From assembly GCF_003967075.1 (NCBI RefSeq), contig NZ_AP018664.1, forward strand, positions 1,364,001 to 1,428,000: a stretch of 64,000 nucleotides of DNA, in the 5' to 3' direction. Below are positions 43,400 through 52,271 of this stretch, piece by piece. Within the stretch, counting starts at the first letter, position 1. Every line of letters begins with the position of its first letter. The notes below the pieces were generated by a model. That model was given only the letters and a program-made list of their open reading frames with translations, made no database searches and was not told the origin of the DNA. Source of the stretch: Sphingobium amiense (GTDB lineage Bacteria; Pseudomonadota; Alphaproteobacteria; Sphingomonadales; Sphingomonadaceae). Made by a program: the position numbers and the translations under genes.

Positions 43400-44061
43400 G
43401 GGATGGCCTTTCGTACGGGAGTGCGATCGGCGCGCACCTCTGTCAGCTCCAGCTTCTGGCCGACCTGCCGGACGATCACGGGCGCGACGGTGAGGCCCAA
43501 CCGCTCCTTCACGCGCTCCTCGAGAATGAAGAGGGCGCGGCCGTGCTTCTCGCCAAGCGAGAGCGCATCGTCCTTTGCGTCCCCACCGCCGGTGAGGATG
43601 ATCCAGTCGGTGAGCGCGGCGGTCTTCAGCGCCCAGCCCAGATCGCGGGGATGCACGACCACCAGCTTCTGCGGCAGCGACACATAGGTCAGCGGGTTGA
43701 AGGTGAAGCCCGCCGGATAGAGCAGCTTGCCGTCCGGCAGCCGGATTTCCTGATCGAGCGTGTAGAACGGCACAACGCTGCGAACCTGGGTCTGGCGCGC
43801 GACACCGAGCGTCGCGCCTTTCAATGCGCTCCAGCCCGAACGCGGTCCGAACTTTTCCGCCATATTGGGCGGCTGCTTTGCGGCGCGCGCCTCGATCTCG
43901 GCCATCGCGTCGGGCTCGGCGATCAGCCAGGTGCGCCCGATGGTCGATGTCTCGGCGTGGGCCACCCCCGCGACGATCAGCGCGCCGGCCAGACACCCGG
44001 CGATGAGCGTGGACTGGATGGCGACGACATGCCAGCCTTGGGGGACACGTCTATCGACCAC
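43396..44061 (-). CDS. traW: TraW, pilus assembly protein
   Basis: Periplasmic protein of 221 residues (F TraW is 210). GTG start at 44061, then a hydrophobic export segment (STLIAGCLAGALIVAGVAHA). Family motifs: STIGRTWLIAEPDAMAEIEARA and TFNPLTYVSLPQKLVVVHPRDLGWAL, then DWIILTGGG. It works with TrbC in pilus assembly. It overlaps the small membrane-protein gene upstream by 11 bases and traU downstream by 4. Confidence 0.94.
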   Translation of the reverse strand: MVDRRVPQGWHVVAIQSTLIAGCLAGALIVAGVAHAETSTIGRTWLIAEPDAMAEIEARAAKQPPNMAEKFGPRSGWSALKGATLGVARQTQVRSVVPFYTLDQEIRLPDGKLLYPAGFTFNPLTYVSLPQKLVVVHPRDLGWALKTAALTDWIILTGGGDAKDDALSLGEKHGRALFILEERVKERLGLTVAPVIVRQVGQKLELTEVRADRTPVRKAIP

Positions 44062-44287
44062 GGCGGCGCTCCCTCCAGGGAACGGCAGGCGTGCGACTCT
44101 CGCCGCAGACCGCGCAGATGAACGCGGTGACGCCCAGGAACAGCGTGAGCCAGATCAGCGCCTGGCTGCCGCCGAGGTCGGGGGCCGACCAGAGCACCAG
44201 CGAAGACTGGAGGATCATCAGCAGATGCGTGCCGACCAGCAGGCGAATGGATGACGGACAAGGCGCGCCGGAGAAGATGCCGTTCAT
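44051..44287 (-). CDS. Small two-helix membrane protein of the tra operon (a)
   Basis: Protein of 78 residues with two hydrophobic segments (LLMILQSSLVLWSAPDL and ALIWLTLFLGVTAFICAVCG). The start, MNGIFSGAPCPSSIRLLVG, is strikingly like the start of the next upstream gene (MNGSFSGSPDPSSIRPLVG). Both begin at an ATGA overlap with the preceding gene, which supports the frame choice. Function unknown. It sits between traC and traW, where F has the small membrane protein TrbI. Confidence 0.75.
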   Translation of the reverse strand: MNGIFSGAPCPSSIRLLVGTHLLMILQSSLVLWSAPDLGGSQALIWLTLFLGVTAFICAVCGESRTPAVPWRERRRGR

Positions 44288-44793
44288 CGGCCCCACCTTT
44301 CGGCATGTCGGGCGAGGGCATTTGCCATCCTCGACGCGCGGTGCAGGAACCAAAGTCCTCCCCGCACAAGCGCGATCGGCGTCAGGACAATAATGGCCGC
44401 CCGCATGAACAGGGGCATTTCCGGGACGAGCAGGAACAGGCCGACGATGATCGAGGCCGCCGCCGCTTCGAGGCCCACGATCTGCCGAAAGCGCAGAGCC
44501 GCGATCCTCTCGTCCCGACCGGACGTATATTCCATGGCAAGCGCGGCGCGGGCCATGATCAGGAGCACGGCTTCATTCGAGCGATGCAGGCGTTCGACAT
44601 AGGCTTCCTGCGTCTCGCCCGGCAGGCGCGGCGCCATCCCTGGACGGACCAAAAGATCCTCCGACCGTTTTCCGGGACGAGGAGGGATTTCGTCGATCCC
44701 GCCGTCGATCTGCCGGGCAAGCCAGCGGATCATGTCGCCGACCAGCGGGCGGATCGACGACGGGTCGGGCGATCCGGAGAAGCTGCCGTTCAT
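44284..44793 (-). CDS. Membrane protein of the tra operon (b)
   Basis: Protein of 169 residues beginning MNGSFSGSPDPSSIRPLVG, related at its N-terminus to the 78-residue neighbour. A charged region follows (RPGMAPRLPGETQEAYVERLHRSNEAVLL), then a membrane hairpin (AAAASIIVGLFLLVPEMPLFMRAAIIVLTPIALV). A start two codons earlier (ATG 44799) is possible, but ATG 44793 gives the same ATGA overlap used throughout the operon. No known family. Probably an inner-membrane component or accessory of the transfer apparatus. Confidence 0.75.
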   Translation of the reverse strand: MNGSFSGSPDPSSIRPLVGDMIRWLARQIDGGIDEIPPRPGKRSEDLLVRPGMAPRLPGETQEAYVERLHRSNEAVLLIMARAALAMEYTSGRDERIAALRFRQIVGLEAAAASIIVGLFLLVPEMPLFMRAAIIVLTPIALVRGGLWFLHRASRMANALARHAERWGR

Positions 44794-45200
44794 GCCCATC
44801 TGCGTGCCCTCCGCGTGACCAGCCAATTCGGGATGCTGTCGATGATGCGGGCGATGCCGATCGCCAGCGCGGCGCCGGTGAGTCCGGCACAGGCGATCAG
44901 CCCGGCCACGAGCGGCACGGGCACGCTGTCTGCGGCCCCGCACAACCCTAGGCCGGCATAGGCCAGGGCGGCGATGACCGGCCCGGTGAAGGTCAGCAGG
45001 AGAGCATGCCGCCGCCAGCGCTGGCGCTCGCTTTCCAGGATGGTCCATTGCGCATCGCGAACGGACGCGAGGAACCGGACCCGGTCGCCCAGTTCCCACT
45101 GGCAGCGGACCAGGTAGTCGTGAAGGGATTCGTCCGGCCTGCGCACGACGAGGGTCAGGCGCTCATTGCCGCCACTGGGCGGGAGTATGTCCAGCATCAT
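44790..45200 (-). CDS. Membrane protein of the tra operon (c)
   Basis: Protein of 136 residues. The N-terminal half is soluble (LTLVVRRPDESLHDYLVRCQWELGDRVRFLASVRDAQWTI), followed by two membrane helices (ALLLTFTGPVIAALAYAGLGL and PLVAGLIACAGLTGAALAIGIA) and a basic tail RRARRW. ATGA overlaps at both ends. Unknown family. One of four consecutive small membrane proteins between traC and traW; topology suggests a cytoplasmic N-terminus and a helical hairpin. Confidence 0.75.
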   Translation of the reverse strand: MMLDILPPSGGNERLTLVVRRPDESLHDYLVRCQWELGDRVRFLASVRDAQWTILESERQRWRRHALLLTFTGPVIAALAYAGLGLCGAADSVPVPLVAGLIACAGLTGAALAIGIARIIDSIPNWLVTRRARRWA

Positions 45201-45523
45201 CTTTTCCTCCTGAGTTTTGCGAGCAAGCGGCCCGCGGCCCCGGTCAGGCCGATGAGGATGAGCCCGGTCAGGAAACAGCCGCCGCCAACGATCGCCGCGC
45301 CGCGAAGAACGATGCCGGCGGGCTGTTCGAGCACCAGCCCGGCCGCGAGCACGAGCGATGCGATCATCACGGATTCGATGACCACCAGGCGGAAGCGCCA
45401 GCGCAATGCGTCGGCTTCCGCCCGTGCGGCGACGCGCGCCTCGATGATCCGCTCGATATCCTCATCCGGGCTCTCCACGAGCCGGAGTGGCAACTGGTCG
45501 GGGGAGGGGGAGCGCCGCGTCAT
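45197..45523 (-). CDS. Membrane protein of the tra operon (d)
   Basis: Protein of 108 residues directly after traC (ATGA overlap). A short acidic and helical N-terminus (LRLVESPDEDIERIIEARVAARAEAD) leads to two membrane helices (LVVIESVMIASLVLAAGLVL and GAAIVGGGCFLTGLILIGLTGA) and a basic end LLAKLRRKR. Position and size resemble TrbI of F, but I see no convincing TrbI motif. It may serve the same assembly role. Confidence 0.75.
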   Translation of the reverse strand: MTRRSPSPDQLPLRLVESPDEDIERIIEARVAARAEADALRWRFRLVVIESVMIASLVLAAGLVLEQPAGIVLRGAAIVGGGCFLTGLILIGLTGAAGRLLAKLRRKR

Positions 45524-48036
45524 GACAGCGCACTCCGCTTCAGCGGCGCTGCGTCATCGAAGGACGTGCCGATTATCCCGGCGGGATCGACGCCGGCGAG
45601 ATCGCACACCGCTTCGAGCGGCGAGCGTCCGGCGCGGACCAGCGCCTCGAACGCGGCCACGTCTTCGGGCGCGGAGGTGTTGATCCAGTAGCTGAACGGA
45701 TCGACGACGAGCCGGGCGATGCCGAGGCCAAGCGGGCTGTCGATGAAGACTTCCGAATAGTTCGGTTTGTTGTTGCGGACCGATTTCAGGAGGTCGAGGA
45801 CGAAACCCGAATAGTCGAGGATCTTGTTTTCGACCGCCTTGTCATAGGTCGATCCCTGCAGGAGGAAGCGCGTCGCGGCATTTTCCAGGATCACCTGTCC
45901 CGTGCCGCCGAACAGCAGCAGATCGTTCATGCTCTGGAGAATGATGCCGAAGCTGCCGCGATATTTTCGGGCGCGGCGATAGCCCTGGCTGATCGCCTCG
46001 GCGAGGCGCGACAGGTCCTGGCCCTCTTCGCGGGTCATGAACTGCGCGGCTTCATCGCACAGCACGAAGCGGGGGCGATCACGGGCGGACAGGTAGAGTT
46101 CCTGCGTTACCGCGTTGATCACCACCATGACGACCACGTTGAACAGGTCAGGCATGGCCTTCAGGCGCTCGAGTTCGAGCACCACGAATTCATCGTTCGA
46201 GATGTCGAACGTGCTGGGACCGTTGAAATAATGGCCGTAGGCTCCGTCCGACCCGAAATCACGCAGGTTGAAGGCCAATTCGCGCGCCGTGGGCACGAGG
46301 TGGTCGACCCGGTCGAGATCGGAGACGGTGTTGGCCGGATAGGAGCCGAGCCATTCGCGCACCGCATCGATCCCGGCTTCCGCGCGGCCGCTCTCGATCG
46401 CCCATTGCACGGCGGACTTGAGCAGGTTCCATTCGGACGTCGTGACGGGCTTGCGCGTCCCGGCGTTGGCCATCTCCGCGACGATCGACACCGCCATCGA
46501 GATCGCGGACTCTCGATCGTCGCCGTCGAGAGCGAGCCCCAGGTCGAACGGATTGAGGACGAGATGCTCTTCGCCCAGATCGATGTAACGGCCCGAGCAG
46601 AGCGTGCAGAGTTTCTTGTAGCTGCCGCCGATGTCGATGATGCGGATGAGCGCGTTCTGCGCGAAATACTGCTGGCACAGGTTATTGAGCAGGAAGCTCT
46701 TGCCCGCGCCCGATTCCGCCGAGACGATGAAGTTGTAGTTGTTGATACGCGGATCGAAGAGGTCGAGCGTGATGAGCTGCCCCTTGCGGCCCGTATAGAG
46801 CAGCGCCGGCCGCCCGCCGCCCCGGAAATCGGTTTGGATCGGCGACATCAGCACGCCCGCGCGCACCGGCACGCGGAAATCGCGCTGCAGCATACCGATC
46901 GTGCGTCGCTCGGGGTACAGGCCGAAGGGCAGGCTTGCCGCCAGCAGGATCGGGTTGAGGTAGGATTCCTCCTGGACCATCCACGGCAGCGGTTCGCTCT
47001 CCCACAGCCGCTTGGCGCGCGCCGCCATCTCGCGGGCCTGATGGCGGTCGCGGCCAAACACCCACATGGTGGGGATTACCGAGACGAACCGGGTGTTTCC
47101 GGCCTCGTCCAGGATCCACCCGATCTCTTCGATCTGCTTGCCGACCTCGACCGCGAAGGACCCCGCCGCCTTCTGCGCCGAGAGAATCTGCGCGCGCTTG
47201 TGGATCTCGAAGGCCGAGTGATCGAAGAGGACATTGAGCGTATAGAGGAACGGCCCGCCGATCTGGTCGCTGTCCTCGGACGACCCGCGCATGCCGCCGG
47301 TGAGACGATTGGCACGTTCGGCGGTGATCCGCCGCGGCGGCGACTTGGGCGTCAGACAGCGCGCCACCTGGTTGCCCAGATATACTTCCGGCCCGTCGAA
47401 GCGGAGCGCCGGCCCGGCATCGATGATCTGGCGGCGCAGCGGCACGTCGGCGGTCTGGGTGAAGACGCCGGGCGCGGGCGCATGAACGCCGTTGAAAATG
47501 CGCCGGTAGAGCGAGATGATCTCGCTCGGCGCCATCGGGCGGATGCCGAGCTTGGCGAGCTGCTCCTCGATCTGGCGGCGCAGGTCGCTGTCCATCGGCG
47601 CGCGCGTCTTGACCGACAGGAATGCGCGGAAATCGCGGATCGGGATGCCATGCAGGGCCTTCAAGCCCATGGTGCCGGCGCGCAGATAGTCGAAGGTGCG
47701 CCGGGCCGAGGCCTGGATGAGCGGATCGGGCCGTGTCTTGAGGTCGAGAAAGGCGTCGAGCGCATCGTCGATCAGCGGGTCGGCGAAACTCTGGAGCTGG
47801 AGGATCGTGCCTTCGGGAAAATTGACGTTGAGCAGCCCCAGCAGCGCCTCATGGACATGGGCGAACATATAGGGGGAGGGGACCAGCTCCCAGCTATATC
47901 CCCAGCCGTCGTCGATGGTGAGGAATGCCTGTTCTTCCTCGACCCAGGCAGCGAGCGGCAGGAAGTCGGAATAGCTGTCGCGCTCGACGCTGCGGCGCAG
48001 CCGCGCCAGCGTCATGCCCGATTGATAGCTGGTCAT
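45520..48036 (-). CDS. traC: TraC, ATPase of the F-type secretion system
   Basis: VirB4-like cytoplasmic ATPase, 838 residues (F TraC is 875). The N-terminal TraC domain (YSDFLPLAAWVEEEQAFLTIDDGWGYSWEL) is followed by the ATPase core with Walker A SAESGAGKSFLLNNL and Walker B FVLCDEAAQFM. Further family motifs: RYIDLGEEHLVLNPFDL and SFGIILQSMNDLLLFGG. It powers pilus assembly. The stop overlaps gene (d) and its start overlaps traV by 4 bases. No VirD4/TraD-type second ATPase is present in the window. Confidence 0.97.
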   Translation of the reverse strand: MTSYQSGMTLARLRRSVERDSYSDFLPLAAWVEEEQAFLTIDDGWGYSWELVPSPYMFAHVHEALLGLLNVNFPEGTILQLQSFADPLIDDALDAFLDLKTRPDPLIQASARRTFDYLRAGTMGLKALHGIPIRDFRAFLSVKTRAPMDSDLRRQIEEQLAKLGIRPMAPSEIISLYRRIFNGVHAPAPGVFTQTADVPLRRQIIDAGPALRFDGPEVYLGNQVARCLTPKSPPRRITAERANRLTGGMRGSSEDSDQIGGPFLYTLNVLFDHSAFEIHKRAQILSAQKAAGSFAVEVGKQIEEIGWILDEAGNTRFVSVIPTMWVFGRDRHQAREMAARAKRLWESEPLPWMVQEESYLNPILLAASLPFGLYPERRTIGMLQRDFRVPVRAGVLMSPIQTDFRGGGRPALLYTGRKGQLITLDLFDPRINNYNFIVSAESGAGKSFLLNNLCQQYFAQNALIRIIDIGGSYKKLCTLCSGRYIDLGEEHLVLNPFDLGLALDGDDRESAISMAVSIVAEMANAGTRKPVTTSEWNLLKSAVQWAIESGRAEAGIDAVREWLGSYPANTVSDLDRVDHLVPTARELAFNLRDFGSDGAYGHYFNGPSTFDISNDEFVVLELERLKAMPDLFNVVVMVVINAVTQELYLSARDRPRFVLCDEAAQFMTREEGQDLSRLAEAISQGYRRARKYRGSFGIILQSMNDLLLFGGTGQVILENAATRFLLQGSTYDKAVENKILDYSGFVLDLLKSVRNNKPNYSEVFIDSPLGLGIARLVVDPFSYWINTSAPEDVAAFEALVRAGRSPLEAVCDLAGVDPAGIIGTSFDDAAPLKRSALS

Positions 48037-48635
48037 GGCCGGGGGCCCACTTCATTCTGGCCATCGTCGAGGTGGTCCCGGACCTGTTCGAGCACGTTCA
48101 CGCGGGACGCGGGCGAAACCGGGGCGACAAGATAGTCGCCGACCACCCATTGCGGGCGCTCGACCAGCGAATAGACATAGCGCGGCATGTAGAGCCGGTC
48201 GGGACGCTGCCGGTCGGCATAGGGCAGGATCAGCGTGCGGACCGAACGCGGGGGCTTGAGCATCGGCGTGACCGGCTGCTCGATCAGCCCCTGCAGCTCG
48301 CGATAGACGCTGTCGCGATAACCGGCGAAGGCGCCCGATGCCGCTTTGCCAGAGCCTGATCCGCCCGAACTGCGTGCGGACTTGCCGTCCTTGAGCAGTT
48401 TCCTGTCCCTGGTGACCGCCGGATCGGACTTCGATGCGACGCCCGCAACGGCATCGGCATAGGCTTTCTCAGGATGGATGCATTGGCCATGATCGTCGTT
48501 CTTGCAGCTGAACTTCTCGCTATAGGGCGACATGACCGAACCCAGCGTGGCGCAGCCGCTCAGCATGAAGGCGGCGCAGACCGGAAGAAGCCGGGAGAGG
48601 GCGCGCGATCGGCGCGCGGGCGATAGAGGCCGCAT
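48033..48635 (-). CDS. traV: TraV, outer-membrane lipoprotein of the core complex
   Basis: Lipoprotein of 200 residues, TraV (VirB7-like). ATG 48635 is chosen because AGGGAG lies eight bases ahead and it gives a proper lipoprotein signal ending in the lipobox MLSGC. An ATG at 48671 touching the traB stop would add 12 residues. The mature start, ATLGSVMSPYSEKFSCKNDDHGQCIHPEKAYADA, carries the typical TraV cysteines. The C-terminus has PQWVVGDYLVAP. It anchors TraK and TraB to the outer membrane. Confidence 0.92.
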   Translation of the reverse strand: MRPLSPARRSRALSRLLPVCAAFMLSGCATLGSVMSPYSEKFSCKNDDHGQCIHPEKAYADAVAGVASKSDPAVTRDRKLLKDGKSARSSGGSGSGKAASGAFAGYRDSVYRELQGLIEQPVTPMLKPPRSVRTLILPYADRQRPDRLYMPRYVYSLVERPQWVVGDYLVAPVSPASRVNVLEQVRDHLDDGQNEVGPRP

Positions 48636-48670
48636 GGGCGATACTCCCTGTTGGATGAGGAGCCGGCGCA

Positions 48671-49984
48671 TCAGAATTTGCTCCCGGCGGTCGGCTTGAT
48701 TTCGAGGGTGACGCCCTCCTGAATCACGACCACGACGTCCTTCGCCGCGCCGACCTCGACGATCGGCCCCGCCTGACGCGCGAGATCGAGATAGAAATCC
48801 GTGAGCTTCTCGGACGATCGCGACAGGCCGCCGGCGATGCCGGCCTGTGCGGCGTCGCCCGCATCGAGCGTGCGCACCGAACCCAGCGCCGAGGTCGAGA
48901 CGTCACCGACGGTGTTCTGGACCGTATCGGCGACCCCGGTGATGGTGCCGGCGATGAACGCGCGGGCGAGCGCAGCCCCGGCGCGGGTGACGACCTTGCC
49001 GGAGAGGCCCTTCTTGCCGTCGGCGTCGACGAAGAAGCCCTTGATGGGCTGGTCGACGACCGAGCGTTCGTCGAAATCGACGCAGGAGAGGCTGACCAAC
49101 TGGACCTCGACCCGTTCCTTCGCGAGCGACCCGGTGGCGTTGCCGATGACGAAGCAGCCGGCGAGGTTGGCTTTGACGTCATTGGGCAGGACGGCGGGGG
49201 CTTGCACCCGCGCGATCAATGGTTCGGGATTGTTGGTCGCATCCCGGCTCGCCAGCGCATCGATCCCGGTGAGGAGCCGCGCCTTCATGAAACCAGGTGG
49301 CAAATAGATGGTCCGCGTCTTTTTTTTAGCGGCCTGTGCCCCATCGGCGGCCGCGACCGGGCTGGTCGCGGCGCCGATCGCGCCCACGGTCTTCTCGACC
49401 GGCGGGGCCGGAGGCGCGGGCGGCGCGGCAGGCGGTGAGGGCGGCTTCGCGACGGACGGATCGATGTCACCGGTCGCGGGCGGTTCGGGAAAATCGGGAA
49501 CCGAGCCGGGTATTGCCGGAGGCAGATCGCCGTCGAGCGCATGGGGCGGCGTGCCGGCGCCGGGCACGACCTTGCCTTCCTCGATGGCGGTGACGCGATC
49601 GCCGAGCAATTGCTGTCCGTCGAGGATCTTCTGGAGGTCGCCGCGCAGCTTGACCTCGAGGCTGTCGCCGCGAAGCCCCGCGCCCATGTCGAGCTTCGAG
49701 CTGGGCGATGGCGCGGCCTGCTCGGTCTTGTTGCCGCTCGCCGTATAGAGGCCGAGCCCCAGCACGCCGATCGCGCCGGCGACGCCAAGCTGCCTTAAGC
49801 GCAGCTGCTGGCGTGCGGTCAGCGTTTGCCACCGCGTCTTGAGATCGAGCAGCGCGGGGCCGCGCGTATTCTCGCCAGAACGAGGGCGGTCCGCCTCATA
49901 GCCGTCGAGGTCGAGTTCCTCCGCGCGATCGTCAGGACCGCGCCCGCGGGGCCCGCGACCGCCGCGAGAGTCCCCGCCGCTCAT
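48671..49984 (-). CDS. traB: TraB, core-complex scaffold (VirB10-like)
   Basis: Envelope-spanning protein of 437 residues. Cytoplasmic N-terminus rich in Arg and Asp, a single membrane helix near residue 75 (QLGVAGAIGVLGLGLYTAS), a helical region, a proline-rich spacer (PPSPPAAPPAPPAPPVEK), and the C-terminal barrel domain with IYLPPGFMKARLLTGIDA, ANLAGCFVIGNATGSLAKERVEVQLVSLSC and VVIQEGVTLEI. This is the standard TraB layout, bridging both membranes and transmitting ATPase energy. It overlaps traK by 4 bases. Confidence 0.95.
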   Translation of the reverse strand: MSGGDSRGGRGPRGRGPDDRAEELDLDGYEADRPRSGENTRGPALLDLKTRWQTLTARQQLRLRQLGVAGAIGVLGLGLYTASGNKTEQAAPSPSSKLDMGAGLRGDSLEVKLRGDLQKILDGQQLLGDRVTAIEEGKVVPGAGTPPHALDGDLPPAIPGSVPDFPEPPATGDIDPSVAKPPSPPAAPPAPPAPPVEKTVGAIGAATSPVAAADGAQAAKKKTRTIYLPPGFMKARLLTGIDALASRDATNNPEPLIARVQAPAVLPNDVKANLAGCFVIGNATGSLAKERVEVQLVSLSCVDFDERSVVDQPIKGFFVDADGKKGLSGKVVTRAGAALARAFIAGTITGVADTVQNTVGDVSTSALGSVRTLDAGDAAQAGIAGGLSRSSEKLTDFYLDLARQAGPIVEVGAAKDVVVVIQEGVTLEIKPTAGSKF

Positions 49985-50739
49985 TGCCCGGCTCCCCGGC
50001 GAACGACGATCAGCCGCGCGGCTTCCCCGGCCTCGATATTGCCCCGGTCGAGCGTGATCGCGAAGATGTTGGCGCCGAGCGCGCCGTCGAGAAAACCGCG
50101 TTCGTCGAGCTGCGCGCCGCCAGCGGCAGAGACCAGATATTCCGATGCCGAGAGGCCGGACCCGTCGATCTCGATCCGGCGTCGTTCCTCCAGCGTGGCG
50201 CCCGGCAGCGCCCGGAGCCGGATCGGACCTGATCGCGGCGCGACGCTGGTGAAGCTCGCCGGGATCCGGTCCTGGAGCATCGAGAGCGTGATCGAGACCG
50301 CCCGTTCTTCTTCGACCAGGGGCCCTAGCAGTTCCTCATTGGCGCGGGCGCGCTGGGGAGCACCGGGCTGGAGCAACACCGTCTGCGCCGGAATGTCCGA
50401 CGGCTCGGCATAGAGCGCATAGACCGCGCCGTTGCAGGTGATGAAGAATTCGGACGGTACGGTGACGAAGCTGCGCGTCACCATCCCGGCATCGTCGATC
50501 TCGCGAACGAGGAACTTGATCCAGGCGTCCGATCCGGCACGCTCGACGGCGATCGCCTTTTCGGCCGAAAACCTGACGTCCTCGATTTCGCCGCCCGCGC
50601 AGACGACATGGTTGATGTCGCGATTGGACAGGCGAATGGTGCTGGTTTGATCGGGCAGCGCGGTGACGGTCTGCGCCATTGAGGGCAATGGCGTGGCCAG
50701 GAGGGCGAGCGCCAACGCCCGCTTAACGGGGGTTCGCAT
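49981..50739 (-). CDS. traK: TraK, core-complex secretin-like protein (VirB9-like)
   Basis: Periplasmic and outer-membrane core protein of 252 residues (F TraK is 242). Signal peptide VKRALALALLATPLPSMAQ. The TraK pattern is visible: IRLSNRDINHVVCAGGEIEDVRFSAEKA, then EFFITCNGAVYALYAEPSDIPAQTVLL. The C-terminal domain includes FLDGALGANIFAITLDRGNIEAGE. It forms the ring with TraB and TraV. It overlaps traE by 17 bases. Confidence 0.94.
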   Translation of the reverse strand: MRTPVKRALALALLATPLPSMAQTVTALPDQTSTIRLSNRDINHVVCAGGEIEDVRFSAEKAIAVERAGSDAWIKFLVREIDDAGMVTRSFVTVPSEFFITCNGAVYALYAEPSDIPAQTVLLQPGAPQRARANEELLGPLVEEERAVSITLSMLQDRIPASFTSVAPRSGPIRLRALPGATLEERRRIEIDGSGLSASEYLVSAAGGAQLDERGFLDGALGANIFAITLDRGNIEAGEAARLIVVRRGAGQ

Positions 50740-51361
50740 CGAAATTTTCCTCGGTAAGGGCGGTCAGCCAGAAACGGCCATTGTCGATCACGTAGCGAAT
50801 CCGCAGATTGCCCCGGAATTTGCGGATCACGCCGCCGATCACCCGGACCTTCTCGACCGGCACGAGTATCTCGGTCCGGGTCCAGGTCACGGGCTGATCG
50901 GGACGGATGTAGGTCGCGATCGAGAGCGTGGGGTTGTTGGCCAGTTCGTCGAGCAGCCGGTTGAGGCTGTCGCGCAGGCTGTTGTAGGTGGACGGATGCG
51001 TGATGCTCAGCAGTTCCTGGAACTGCCGGTCGGCCGAGTAGGCTGAATAGGTTCCCGAAAGCGACACGACATTGCGAGTCATCGAGCGCAGATAGGCCTC
51101 GGACGGCTCGCCGCCCGTGACATAGAGGTCGCCGCCCGCGCCGAAGGGGACGATGACCGTCCGGGTGTTCTGGTTGGAGGTGTAGATCACCATGCCCAGC
51201 ACCGCCGTGATACCGAACAGGCCGATGACGGCGAGCTTCAGCAGTCGGTTCTCCTCGAACAGGTTGCTCGCTCCCTGCAGGTAGCGGTGGATGCCATAGC
51301 TGCCGGGCTTGCCGATCAGCGGATCGCGTGGGGGTGTGTCGGGGGATTTGCGTCCGAACAT
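50723..51361 (-). CDS. traE: TraE, inner-membrane assembly protein (VirB5/8-like)
   Basis: Membrane-anchored protein of 212 residues (F TraE is 188). After a charged N-terminus, one membrane helix (LLKLAVIGLFGITAVLGMVIY) leads to a periplasmic domain with YLRSMTRNVVSLSGTYSAYSADRQFQELL, the family signature, and WTRTEILVPVEKVRVIGGVIRKFRGN. ATG 51361 was chosen; upstream in-frame sequence lies within traL and lacks start features. Confidence 0.94.
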   Translation of the reverse strand: MFGRKSPDTPPRDPLIGKPGSYGIHRYLQGASNLFEENRLLKLAVIGLFGITAVLGMVIYTSNQNTRTVIVPFGAGGDLYVTGGEPSEAYLRSMTRNVVSLSGTYSAYSADRQFQELLSITHPSTYNSLRDSLNRLLDELANNPTLSIATYIRPDQPVTWTRTEILVPVEKVRVIGGVIRKFRGNLRIRYVIDNGRFWLTALTEENFDANPR

Positions 51362-51369
51362 GGCCCGCC

Positions 51370-51636
51370 TCACTCGTAGAACCGGGTCTGGGTCGGACCC
51401 GGATAGTTGGACCAGCGGACAAGCCCCCAGCGCCAGGCCATGTGCGGGATGAAGCCGCGCGGCTTGGTGCGGAGCCAGGGAACGAAAAGGAGAAGACCCG
51501 CGACGAGCGCCCAACCGAGCATCCCGCCCACGATCACGGCGACGAAGATCACCGTGATCACGAGCACGAACTCGTCCGATCCAAACCACAGGATCTGGAC
51601 AGGTTTGTGCAGATATTGGGGTAGCCGCTCGTCCAC
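51370..51636 (-). CDS. traL: TraL, small inner-membrane assembly protein
   Basis: Protein of 88 residues (F TraL is 91). GTG 51636 has a strong GGAGGAGAAGG ribosome site and gives the family start VDERLPQYLHKPVQILWFGSDE. One or two hydrophobic helices follow (FVLVITVIFVAVIVGGMLGWALVAGLLLFV), then KPRGFIPHMAWRWGL, a conserved TraL ending. It is related to VirB3, which helps place pilin in the inner membrane. Confidence 0.94.
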   Translation of the reverse strand: MDERLPQYLHKPVQILWFGSDEFVLVITVIFVAVIVGGMLGWALVAGLLLFVPWLRTKPRGFIPHMAWRWGLVRWSNYPGPTQTRFYE

Positions 51637-51772
51637 GAGCCTTCTCCTCCTTGCGTCGTGACCTCCCTGCGAAGCTGGTTGAACTTCGGGGGTTGTCCCG
51701 CCAGTGCGCCTCATGCGCCCTGGCCCGTTGAGGTCCGCCGACCGCGCCCAGGCGCGGCGGCGGACCAATCCG

Positions 51773-52090
51773 TCAGATGACCATTCCGAATGTCTGGAGG
51801 ATCGAGTCCGCCTTGATCAGGCAGACGGCCGCCACGATGGTCGGGATGCCGATCATGATGTTCGAGAAGAGCCTGCTCACGCCGAACAGGAAGGCCGCGA
51901 CGCCGCCGACGAAGCCGAGCGGGCCTTTGACCCCTTGATTGACCACGATATCGTAGATGTCGTAGCCGAGGTCGCCGGCCGCCGGCGCCGAGAAGGCGTG
52001 AGCCCCACCGGCCCCGAGCAGCGCGAGCAGGGTTACGGGAATGCCGACATTGGCGATTGAGGCGGATTGTCTGCCGAGTGTTTTCAACAT
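51773..52090 (-). CDS. traA: TraA-like pilin
   Basis: Probable F-type propilin of 105 residues, first of the traA-L-E-K-B series. Leader MLKTLGRQSASIANVGIPVTLLALLGAGG with a likely cut after AHA. The mature part of about 70 residues has two hydrophobic helices (GPLGFVGGVAAFLFGVSRLF and IMIGIPTIVAAVCLIKAD) joined by a short loop, the pilin layout. A GGAG site lies eight bases before ATG 52090. Identity rests on size, topology and operon position. Confidence 0.85.
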   Translation of the reverse strand: MLKTLGRQSASIANVGIPVTLLALLGAGGAHAFSAPAAGDLGYDIYDIVVNQGVKGPLGFVGGVAAFLFGVSRLFSNIMIGIPTIVAAVCLIKADSILQTFGMVI

Positions 52091-52271
52091 GCACTTGCTC
52101 CAGGGAAGATGGGCCGCTCCGGGGACTGCTTGCCGGCATCGATGAGGATCGCTGTCGGCCGACGGCGAGGCTGGACGGCCCGGTTCGGGTCCCGCCGCCG
52201 GCATTGGGATTTGCGCGGCAGCGGCAGGGCCGATGCACCGCGCGTTCGCGATGTGAGGAGCCGGAAGGCGA

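Noticed and set aside
46231..48135. Long plus-strand open frame opposite traC
   Set aside because: Antisense shadow of the ATPase gene; composition is typical of high-GC shadow frames.
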